Below are positions 1-11,500 of a DNA stretch of 64,000 bases, piece after piece. The notes under the pieces were generated by a model. The model searched no databases. It was not told the DNA's origin and worked only from the letters and a program-made list of their open reading frames with translations. A program made the position numbers and the translations under genes. Source of the stretch: Strongylocentrotus purpuratus (lineage: Eukaryota > Echinodermata > Echinoidea > Camarodonta > Strongylocentrotidae). Where the stretch lies: NCBI RefSeq assembly GCF_000002235.5, contig NW_022145605.1:30987274-31051273 (forward strand). Reading direction: 5' to 3'. Within the stretch, counting starts at the first letter, position 1; each line of letters opens with the position of its first letter.

Positions 1-26
1 AGGGCTTGCAAATCTCTGTTAGGGCC

Positions 27-391
27 TTTAAAGGCATCATTTAATAATGTTAAATCTGAGATGCATGGCCCTACCTCTTATCAGTGTCTGTAATATGATG
101 TAATATTGAAGCCCAAAACAAATTGAGCTTCAAAATGATCATGAACTGCCTCAAAAAAGTAATAATCTTTGAGTGACCGTTTTTACCATACTCATTTTCC
201 CCAATAGACTGTAGTTTTATAAATGAAATTTTGATTTCCATTCATAAATATCTTGATAATCAGACAGGCGATCGGCTTGAACAAGTCATGGGATTTTCAC
301 CGACCTAAAGGTTTATAATTATGATTGCAGCATGAGCTAAATCCAGGATTTTGTTTCAGAATCAGAAGCAATGATACCGAGTCACTTTAAA
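27..391 (+). mobile_element. MITE-2 copy A
   Basis: It begins TTTAAAGGCATCATTTAATA and ends shortly after a GTTTCAGAATC block, at TTTAAA. The same sequence recurs at 10054, 14483 and 55842. Its right TTTAAA (386-391) is also the left end of the next element. Confidence 0.8.
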
Positions 392-795
392 GATCAAGTT
401 GAGTTCTGGTCATGCGATTGCATTGTGAAAGAAACGGTGTGGAACCGACCAGAAAAGGTTGATCATCTAGCATATAAGAATTTGTGTGTATTGCAAGGTT
501 CTGGAATCATCAAAATGATAAGAAATTTGGCCAAGTCTTGGTAAAGTTACAAACACTTGCACAGAAAGATGTATATGGGACTACACGAACATGTGGCGTA
601 AAAAGCCGGCCCCCCCCCCCCCCCCCCCCCGATTTTTACGATGTTACATGCATATTTAGAATATGAAGGCATTTGAAGAGCCATGCTTTTCAGGGAACAC
701 GTCTTAACTGATGTTCTTCCACACTTGCATAATAAGAATGAGTAATGCCCACAAATTATTTTTCACCTCTTCCCAGAACTCAACCTTCTCTTTAA
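386..795 (+). mobile_element. MITE-5 copy A
   Basis: The left end TTTAAAGATCAAGTTGAGTT mirrors the right end AACTCAACCTTCTCTTTAAG. Related copies lie at 18637, 26121 and 28342. It contains a run of 21 C (610-630). Confidence 0.75.
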
Positions 796-2237
796 GCTAA
801 ATTGATAGCTCATCATCAAATGGAAGTCCAACAAACCTGTCATTATCTCCGTAAAGGCAGAAGTGCAATTGTGACAAAGCATAGTTTGATTTCAAGCTTT
901 TGTTTTACAGAGTCATTTATAAACACGACCTACATGTACAATCAAATCAATGCAATGTATGTGGCTTTTGAAACCCTGTAAGACCAATATGAAATTAGTT
1001 GAGAAATATTCTCGTTTTGGGCTGAGACTTCATCTAATTCAATAAGCATTAGACTTTGTCGTAATTCTTGGCACTTTACAGAAGAAAAGTGCTGTTTTAT
1101 TTAAAACTGTAAAGAAAAGAGTTGAAAATTAAAAGATAAATATGATAAAGTATGAAATTGTTCCCAAATCGCTCTCCTGAAGCTTAAATGCAATATGGAA
1201 AAGGGGTTTGATATTGGTGCTTCATGTTCCATTTTCACAAATATATGCTGATTGTTGGCATTGCAAACCAATAATGGATACCTTTTTCAAACACATTCCA
1301 GGAGACTTATTTGAAGAAAAAAAATCAAAAAGCTATTTTGTTTCAGTCCAATGTGACAAGCCCTTAATAAACCAATTGAAGCACATAATTAATATATTTC
1401 ATATTTTTGCCGGCTTTCACTTTCATTATCTACCATAGACAGATTACTATCAGTAATCCTATCCTACAAGTTTGATACGAAAGTAACTAAACTCGTTTGT
1501 GTGACACATCTAGTAGGCCTATGACGGAAGATTTGATCAAAAAATGGAAATGATATGCCAAACTTGGTATTAGGTTGGGATATCCCTTTCCTTGCTATAA
1601 AATCCCAAATCTGGAAGTCACTCAATAATCTGAAAGACAATCTAATCAAAGGTCTCATCCGTTTCATGAATGTATTTTTAGAGATCTGTGTCTTGTTGGA
1701 TAATGTGACATGAGATAGTATGCATCATCAATGCAGTGTAGTATGAGCTTTTATTTTCATGAGGGTTTCGCTTTTGCAAATTTCCCAATTGTTGTAAGGT
1801 CACAAATTTTGCAATTTGTTATAACGAACTGGCAATGCATACATATGCGAACATGTAAAGTAGCCTGTGTGAATTAACCAAAACTATAACTTCCAAAAAT
1901 ATCTGTATCCCTGTAGTCCACAAAAATATATGTATGATAAAAATTATTGACTTCCACGCATGTGTACCCCAATTCTGTCAAACTTTGAGAGCGGAAACGC
2001 GAAGTACATGTACATGAAGGAAAAGCAGATTAATTTCTAAAGAAATTGAAGTTGATGGTGAAAACCTCATATGCTGGGGATATCTGTGAATAAAACCCCC
2101 CCAGAAAAGGTGTCCCAATCATAACTATCGTGCCCACAATACATATTCACATATGGGTGGTTTGTACCAAGTTACTGGGGCAATGAAGACTATATTGCCT
2201 GAGTGTGGGGTGGTGGCTGCATAACATTGATGGAATT
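796..2237. other. Downstream TBC1D10 intron, no gene seen
   Basis: AT-rich, apparently unique sequence between the last visible TBC1D10 exon and the window edge. No exon with the expected next TBC sequence was found on the minus strand, and I recognise no repeat family here. Confidence 0.5.
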
Positions 2238-2549
2238 GAGGGTGGTATTCTTGAAAGCGGACTAACTTTAGTCCTTGGTTTAATCCACCGACTAAGTATG
2301 GAATGCCAAATGTCCATATGAATATATTTTGAATAATTTGAAATGTCCCTAAATTACCATGATAACATAATTATATCATAGTTACATGTATATTGTTGTT
2401 TATTAATTATGTTATTATATTTTATTTTAAATTTAGTGACAGATTAAATTATTCAAAAACATATTCATATGGACATTTGGCATTCCATACTTAGTCGAGG
2501 ATTAAACCATGGACTAAAGTTCGTCCACTTTTGAGAGGACCACCCTGAG
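2238..2549. mobile_element. Foldback MITE with ~110-bp arms
   Basis: The left arm starts GAGGGTGGTATTCTTGAAAG. The right arm, read in reverse complement, repeats it through GACTAAGTATGGAATGCCAA and GTCCATATGAATAT. The centre (2350-2440) is AT-rich. A classical stem-loop miniature element. Confidence 0.85.
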
Positions 2550-2589
2550 AATCTAAGTCAGTAGTGAATGGGTTAAATAATAGGCTCAC

Positions 2590-2704
2590 CTTCACAGAAG
2601 ATCATATCCCAGACTCTGAGAACGGAAGTCCAAGGTAACGTCCTGGCGAAGAGACACATGAACCACTCTGTCATGTACAGGATGGGCTCTATACGATGCT
2701 TCTT
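2590..2704 (-). CDS. TBC1D10: TBC1D10 coding exon 6 (TBC domain, last exon in window)
   Basis: It encodes residues 288-325 plus one base: [20 protein letters not shown] then [19 protein letters not shown], the very conserved C-terminal half of the family TBC domain. Acceptor AAACAG, donor GTGAGC in phase 1. The following exon, expected to begin with a VKIIFRV-like sequence, was not found in 1-2589 and must lie outside the window. A long GGGA/GA tract starts about 25 bp upstream of the acceptor. Confidence 0.94.
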
Positions 2705-5700
2705 CTGTTTAGGGTTCAAGCAGAGATAGACAGAAAGAGAAGGAGGGAGGGAGGGAGGGAGGGAGGGAGGGAGGGAGGGAGGGAGGGAGGGAGGGAGGGA
2801 GGAAGGGAGGGAGGAAGGGAAGGAGGGAGGGAGGGAGAATGGAGAGGGGGAAGAAACAGGGAAGAGGCGGAGGGAGAGATGGGGAGGGGGAATGGAGAGA
2901 TGGGGAGGGAGAAAGTGAGGGAGGGGAGGGAGAAAGGGAGGGAGGGAGGGGGAGGGAGTGAGGGAGAGAGAGTGTGTGTGTGTGTCAAAGAGAGGGGGAA
3001 ACAGACAGACAGAAAAGGAGAGAAACATAGAGAGTTGAGGGGGAGGGGAGGAGGAGGGGGAGGGGAGGAGGAGGGGAAGAGAGAGATAGAAAGAAGAAAG
3101 GGTGGAGGGGGGGGGGGGAGAGAAACAGGATGAGAAAAGAGCAAAACAATGATCATGAGATAATGGTGGCAAGACACAAAGTCCAGCACGTGTACAATGT
3201 ACATTTACATTTAAATTCCAGATAGATAATGCGCTTTCATTTATTTCCATTTGCGAGGCTTCTTTCTTGGCTAAAGAATTAAAGGCTTCTATACAAATTT
3301 TAGTTTCATGCATTTAATATCTAGTAATTTCTAGAATCCCAATGAAGTTACACTCGGCAAATCCCAAATATTACCATTTTGAAGTACTGCATTATATGCA
3401 ACATGATTGTAGGGACATATGAAAGATTATCTTTGCTAAAGATATCTAAGTATCAATGACTCTTTAACAAAAAATACAACATCGCCCTTTCATGATTCAT
3501 TCTGAATCAGACATGGTTCGGACTGAGTTTCTTCTGATTCAAAACCAAGTAATAGCAGTATAGTATGTCAGTAACCGAAGACTGCTGATTATCGTTAAGA
3601 GTTAAGTAACTATCCCTCATTCTTCTTGTTCATGAAAGGCAACATGAGACAGTTTTGCAGAACCTTTTATGGTATGGTAAAGAATAAGGGTATAATGTCA
3701 TTTTAATAGCAAAGTCCACTGATCATTGTTGAGAGTAACGCAACTATCCCTCTTTTTGTTCCATATAAAAGGAGCATAAAGTGCACACTCATGTAAACAC
3801 GGAATGGAATGATGTTAGCAAAATAGCTCGCTTCAAAGAAGAAAAATAGAGAAGTGCACATGAGTATGACAGATCTATCTGAAAGTGACATGTTGATCTA
3901 ATATTTCCTGGATATCTAGATCAAAATCTGATGGAAATTAAATCAGCAGTTATCATCTAGGGAAGCATTGAAACTTGCTTCTTTAAAAGTCCAGCAATAG
4001 CTTGATCATTTAAAGTAATTCATAATATCTGATGAAATTCATAGAAATTAATACAGTATATATTTATGTGATGACCACAAAAGATTTATTCAGTGATCGT
4101 TTCTATAGCTTGTAGGCTAGAAAATGTCCCATTTTCTGATATCTGATGATGATGTTATCTTAAAAAAGATTGAAGAAAGTGAACCAACAGAGCAGTACAA
4201 AATGCATTTGTTATACAGAGCTCTATACTATCAGAGATCTGACAAAATATAAAAGAGTCGATAGACCCCTCGTATTTTGCTTCCGACCCCTAAAGAGAAA
4301 ATGAAAAGTGTAGAATTATAGTAGATGTTTTTGCATACATTTGCTGGCCATTAAGAAGAAAGCTTTCAGAACATAAGGCAATGTAATACGAGTAGAGGAA
4401 GAGATTTAAAAATAATAATTACAGGTTTCTTTTCAGTATTGGTTTCTATTTGTAATTAGGGAGAATATGTGGGTGGAATAGTTTTTAATCATTTCAAGAA
4501 CAAAGGAGAAAAATAGAAACAGATTCGAGGTCAGCGTCATGACAATCTCAAGTCTTTGAACAAAATGAAGAAATGAATATTAATGAAGAAAGAGAACAAG
4601 ACAGTCTGCACTTGTTTGGAATTGGTCTCAAACTGTAATCGGTTCACTTTGCCTAGACTACATGTATCATAGCGAAGATAGTACTAGACTTTAAATAAGT
4701 ATTATCAAAAGCAACATATCAGCCTTAATTGTTAAACCAAAACATTTTCTTTACATGAAATGTAATGTTAAAATGTTAATGACAAACAAACAAAAAAGGA
4801 ATAAATATGAGAATTGAATAAACGAATAAATAAAATAATGAATAATTAAATAATTAACAAAAACTGAAACTCAAATGACTTTTTTTCTTCAAATAAGTTA
4901 TTTCTGTGGCTGTCATTTTACGTCATTTACCGTTATTTGCAATTCACAAATTTTTCTGACATAAAGTAGTGAAAACTTTAAATGAACTGCTGATTGTGAG
5001 TAAAGCTATTAATTTATTTCAATTTTCTTCTGTCCAAAGTGACCATTACATCTCATCTAGCGGTACTCACCATATGTTTGTGTGTCGAAGGTAGAACTTT
5101 CTTGACGAGACCAAACAGGACTTCACCATCCACCTGAACAGCCTCTAACCCAGGGCTGTAGTAACCCGTCAAGTAGCGTTCACAGATTTGGACCATGCAC
5201 CAAAATGCCTCCTACAAAGAGAGAAAAGGTTGAAATATGGTGGAAACTTATATGAATTTGAGAGCATGATCATTTTATCACTGAATCCAATGACCGGGGT
5301 AATAGTATATTTGTAAAGCGCTTAGAGACATTTGCACTAAGCGCTATATAAAAATTAAATATTATTATTATTTTATCATTAATAATAATAATCATCAAAT
5401 GATTATAAGAACTAGTGTTATGGATGGTAGACATAATGGGCATTACACAAACTGGGAATAGACCAACTCTGAGCCATCTATACACAGAGTTTTGCCAACT
5501 TGGTTTCACTGGGTCACAACATGGCATATATTCTCTTCTTTTGTGCTTGCCAAACAAAGCAGTAGTTGCCATATTGTGTCCCAACTCGAACCAAGTTGGC
5601 CAAACTCTGTGCATAGATGGCTCTGGACCAACTGGCATCAAGACCAATTGAGTGATAGATCAAATGGGTAATAGACTTATTGGAGATTAGACCAAATGGA

Positions 5701-8036
5701 AAATAGACCAAATGACTTATAGCCTAAATGCTCATTATACCAAATGAAAAGTAGACCAATGATTATTGGACCATGTGGATAGTAGACGGGCTGGGTATAG
5801 ATCATATAGGAATATACTAATTGGGTAGTAGACGAACTGGTAACTGGTTGTAGACCAAATGTCTACAAACCCTTCTACAGTACAGTACTACAGGTACATG
5901 TATTCATATCTGTCACATACAGTGGATCCAAACAACAAAGAGCTCCACTGCAAATCTTGTGCATAAATTTGTTTATAAACAACAAGTATAAACAAACATG
6001 GAAACCTTCATGATATCTGTCTTTATCTTGCTACTGTAAGGAAAGGCCTTTGCCACTGCAGAGGTCAGAATGCCAACAAGCCTGTCCATCATATCAAATC
6101 ATATCTCTCTCTCTCTCTCAAGTCTGCAGGAATTAATGATTTCCTTGTTGAATTTCCACTCTAAATTTGACATCCACCCAGAGTGTCTATGGCCAGTGGT
6201 ATAGTCAGTATAAAGGTGGGGGTCATGGTAAGGTGATAAAATTGTCTATCTTTAGGTCAATGGTTTTGGAGTGAAATTACAAAGAATTGAACAAAATGAA
6301 AGAAGATGCCTCTCCTTGATTATGGTAATTGAAGCAATATCTTTAATATTCTTTAAAGCTGCTTTTTGACACAATCTACAAATATAATATGCCTATGCCA
6401 AAATTACCAAAGTATTACTGAAAAGTAGTATTGTTTTCACCGAAATTCCTATTATCATAGAAGACAATAAAATACTGAAATTGTATACATTTTCCAAACA
6501 AAAGTAAAATTCCTCAAATACCAATATCCACTATAATTAGGACACCTAAATCAATTCAACCATTGCTAAATACCATTTAACTTGACAGTTTGACCAGGGT
6601 GAACAAAACAAAACAAAATCAAAAGAAATTTAAAATAGTAGAGTTCACGATTCAGCTCAGAAATACCATTGTCAACAAGTCAATTGGTCTACCAACCCCA
6701 AAACCCAACCATATGCAGTGATGATATTATTTCCTTCACATCATAGTGCATTGTTTGGCGATTATTACCCCAGTTTTAAACTGCATTAGCCACGCAGTCA
6801 TGCACAGTGCGTTTCAACGACTGATCCTTGTATTGTACTAGTCCGTCACTCTCAACCTCTTCTCCTTCTCTCCCTCTCCTTCTCTCTCTCTCACTCACTG
6901 TCTATCCCACTCCTTTTCTTCTCTATCTCTCTCTTTCTCTCTCTCTCTCTCTCCCTCTCCCCTTCTCTTACACTCCTGTTTTACAGATTTCCTTTCTCTC
7001 TTTCGTTATTGGGATTCTCCAACATTTTAACATTGTTACTACTGTAATGACAGTACAAGTGTAAATAGATATAAATTGGTGTATTGAGTTCTCTAAATAA
7101 TTCAAGAGTACCGGTACACATTGATAAATGGTGCCCATATTTGGTTTGCTCCAAAGTAAAAGTGGTCTTGATCCTGCAGTTTTGTAACACCCACGTTCAT
7201 GTTTCGCTCAGAAATCTACATCAACTTATATTTATAATTGGTTTTGTTTTGTTTTGATTTTTAACCCTCAACACTTTCAAAATATAGAACACCACTGGTT
7301 TAAGTTGCTTTCAAAACCAAAATTCTGTTCGCTGTATCAAATTTACTACATTTATCATGATCTGTTTGAAGGTCTTAGCACAAAAGGGCATACATGTACA
7401 TCAATACTTTTTCATAGTACAGTGTACAGTACACTGTGTAATAGTCAAAGACATATCATACTCTGGTACATGTGTACATGTATATCCAGTATGTAGGCCA
7501 ATATGGATACTTGTTACACTCGGTACAGTCAAGAAAACTACCATTAACATACACATGGTGGACACATACTAACTATAAATAGTAATAAAATAAAAGGAAC
7601 AGCTGTCGAGAATGATCTATTCAGGTATTAATCTAGAAGTGCATATAACTGCAACAAACTAGGATTAATTTAAATAACTTTGCATGGATGGATGTAGTGT
7701 TAGGCACTGCATGAACTTGGCCTACGGTTCAAGCAACATTCCTGTATTAATTGAGGTTGTCATGATCAAGGCTATGAGTATGGTGGAGGTAATATTAAAA
7801 GCATGATCATGTTTGCACTCTCCCAGGATAGGGTACATGTACACCAGCCAGATGGTGAGACAATCGGGCAATCCTAACCCCGTTTAGACTGGTTATCGCT
7901 ACATGCAGAGATGCCAACCTCTTGACACAAAAAAACAGACTGAGTACCGTATTTGCCGGCGGATAGGCCGCAGTATTTTTGGAAGAGAAAATATCAAAAA
8001 GTCGGGGTGCGGCCTATGCGGCGAAAGAGTAAAAAA

Positions 8037-8068
<32 letters not shown>

Positions 8069-8467
8069 CGATTTATGGCGCTATGCCTGGCAATGTCTCC
8101 CAGCTCAGTAATCAGTGTGTTGACTCACCACTCGGAAACTACAACAACACTAAAATTTGACTGTCATCTTGGTTTGAAAGTAATCTTTCTAATAGATCTC
8201 AATATGTAGTTTATAATAATAGTTCCTCAAATTTTTTCTATAACAAATGGTGTACCACAAGGTACACCACTGGTACCATAGGTACTTTATTGTTTTTAAT
8301 TCACATTAATGATCTTACACATTCTTCTAAAAACGACATTGTTACTATTATTTGTGACAAGTTTACAAGCACAAATCAGCGCCTTTAACTGCACCTCGAT
8401 GTTAAATGAAGGTCCTTCCACGCGATGGTTTTCGGCAGCAAAACAACAACAAAACAAAAAAAAAATG

Positions 8468-8500
<33 letters not shown>

Positions 8501-11500
8501 GTCAAAATCGGGAGTGCGGCCTATGCGGAGGTGCGGCCTTTACGCCGGCAAATACGGTATCCTAAAAAATCAGATTTTGGAGAGAAAAATCAGATTTTCA
8601 AGAAAACTCGACACTACCAATGGTCAGTTGGCCCCGGGCCAGTAAAATTTCAGAAAAATGTGATACTGGTACGTACAGTCAAGTAAAATGTTTGCTCTTG
8701 CTCTTGTAAAGCAAAGTTTTTGTTGGGGCTGCGGGGGTTTACTTGTTCATGTTTTAATGCGATTCCGTGGTTTTTATAGGTATTAACAAAAATTTTAAAA
8801 ATTAAAAAAAGAGAAAAATTTGGTGAAAAATCGTATTTTAAGAGATGATATTGTATTATCGTATTCCACTCTTATTATCGTACTAAATACGATTAAATCG
8901 TACTGGTTGGCACCTCTGGTACATGTACCTGGGACTGGTTATCTGGTACCTCGATTGTACAACACTTGCTCTAGCAAGTAGCAACACATGCTGTGAGACA
9001 TTAGACCAGTTTACTTTAACATATTCAAATTTTATGCATACTATTTAAACAAAGGTTGTTCTTGACCTAACCTGAATCTATTGTAACCAAAATGACGCCT
9101 GGAGCAATTTTGTCAGGAGAAAATGTCAAATTACTGTTTAGACTAGCAAAAGTAATAAGTAATTCATTTTTTTTCCTCATCTGAATGCAGTACAGTACAT
9201 GTACATGTATATCACAAAATTAGTACCGGTAAATGATGCACTTTTAAGCATTGTTTAGAGGAACAGGGTCAACTGCCTGTGTGAACATTATACCGAACGA
9301 TTATAGGTGGGAGCTTCTTGTGACTGCGTACTGATAAGACAGGTCAGCTCTAGTTTTCACCTTTAAAGGTACTATGTCCCATTTGCAGGCCAAAAAATGA
9401 AAAAGTTAAATTCCAACTGCATTTGAAAGATAATACTAATTTAGAACTTCCCTAAAAAAGGTGGGGCTTTAAAATGTCTTCAAGTGGGAAAATAACGACT
9501 ATTAGTTGTCAAATCGACTTTAGGGCTATAGAGCCCAAAAGTAATAGTCTTGATTTTCAGACAATTGTACTGAATGGTCATACGTTTTATACTGCGCAAA
9601 GATTCAATCAGTTTAATCTTGGCCATCACAAGAAGTGGGTTATTGATGTAGACAAATGCTCATGTATCCTTTACAACTCTTTTCATGTATGTTATTTATA
9701 CCAAAGAAGAAAAAAAGCCAGTCAGTCACTCAATAGTGTCTGACAGTGAAGTCTAGCAAGTAAACAGGTTTCCTTGCATAATTTGAATATGAGGACACTG
9801 CTAACATTTAAATTTCACAGATAGGACATACATGACATATTCATAATTCCTGCAAAGTTCTACAGCATTTGAGTTTGGCTGCAAAAGGGACATAGTACCT
9901 TTAAACAATTCCATTGACAATAGCTGACACTAATGAGAGCTGACCTTCCCCAAGCTACATGTACATGCAGTTCTCAATATGATGTTCTTGTTCATGCCTT
10001 TATTACTGCATGTATGCAATAATTCATTAATGCATTGGCGTTTCTTTTAATTCTTAAAGGCATCGTTTAACAATGTTAAATCTGAGATGCATGGCCCTAC
10101 AACTGTACATGTTATCAATGTCTGGGATATGGTGTGATATTGAAGCCCTGAAAAAAATGGCGCTTCAAAATGATCATGAAGTGCCTCAAAACTAAGGCTG
10201 CGACGGGTAGTCGAATGCTCGAGTACCCGCACGGTTGACAACTACTCGGGTACGATTTCTTGTACCCGAATATTCGGCCGCAAAAAAAATAAAAAATGTC
10301 CAGGCCCACGCTTACCCGTGCCAGGGAGAGCAGCGTCCGCTGGCATGGTACCGTCGGTAAAAATGTTTCCCAACTCAAGCACTGTCAAACTCACCTTTCA
10401 GAAACTGGGACCAAATGTCCAGATTTCTGTTTGGACTTGGAGGAAAATGGATTATTCTGCCATCTTTGGTTTTTAAAACAGCATTGTTTACTGTTATTAT
10501 TCTTATTAAATCGGCGCCTTCAACTGCAACTCAGAGTAAAGTTGCATGCGTTTTCAGCGAGCTGCGCGAGGGACCTGAGAAACTGCCGAGTGGTATGGTA
10601 GTGACAAAAAAATTCAAAAAAGGAAAAAAATCCAAAAATCCAAAAATTCAAAAAAAATCAAAAAAATTCAAAAAAATTCAAAAAAATTCAAAAAAATTAT
10701 AAAAAAACATGGCGTCCGAATACTCGAGTATTCGCCTGTGAGCCTGGGAGTGTACTCGGGTACCTCATTACACTGTTGTGCACAGCCCTACTCAAAACAG
10801 TACAAATTTTTGCGTGACCGGTTTTAACATACCCATTTTCCCCAATAGACTGTAGTATTATAAAAACCATTAGGAAAACAAATTTTTAAGTTTCAATTTC
10901 CAATCATAATTTTCTTGATAATCAGATAGGTGATAGGCTTGTAAAAGTCATGGGGTTCCTGACTGACCAAAAGGTTTATAATTATCATTGCAGCATGAGC
11001 TAAATCAAGGATTTTGTTTCAGAATCTGAGACAAAGTTACCCAATCCCTTTAATGCATTGATGTTTCTTTATCAGTATACATATTTTTGATAATTTTTCT
11101 CTAGTGTGAGTGGCCCGTTAATCATCCCCCTCTTCATGATGATGATGAGGGCGATGAATGAGCGATGAGGCTGTCAGGTCACGTTTATCTTCTACTGCTC
11201 TCTAATGTGGCACTGGCAAGGGACTTGCATCACTAACTCGGCCACGTCATGGGATACGTTGCCTCTGGCAACATCATCAACATGATGCTAGGTCCAGATG
11301 CAGAATAAGGAAGTATCATTCCACTTGTATATAAAGTGGTAGAAGTAGTGATATTTGCGGTGGAAATGGTGGTGGTGGCAGTAGTAGTGGTAGCATCAGT
11401 GGTAGTGGCGATGTTGGTGGCAGTGGTAGTGGTAGTCTCCGGACTGTAAACCACAAGGTTTGAATCTCTGTTGCAGCACTAATGTCCTTTAGCAAAACAT

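Larger units (their letters stand above)
7906..8918. mobile_element. hAT-like TIR element (CAGAGATGCCAACC), host of nested element
   Basis: The left end CAGAGATGCCAACC and right end GGTTGGCACCTCTG are inverted repeats with one mismatch. TACATG occurs at or one base from each outer edge, a possible duplicated target. The same terminal type bounds 57299-57741. The TIR-6 element 7945-8559 lies inside. Confidence 0.65.

Noticed and set aside
1464..1667. Next TBC1D10 exon on the minus strand
   Set aside because: The translation does not contain the expected TBC C-terminal sequence and lacks the right acceptor and phase.
2696..3133. Gly/Arg/Glu-rich frame on the plus strand
   Set aside because: Pure purine-repeat translation with no domain or codon structure.
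2573..3313. Long Pro/Leu/Ser-rich frame on the minus strand
   Set aside because: Only its last ~40 codons are the real TBC1D10 exon; the rest is translation of the GGGA/GA microsatellite.
8309..8686. 125-codon plus-strand frame
   Set aside because: It runs in a different frame from the RT remnant and through a poly-T (Phe) tract inside a transposon.
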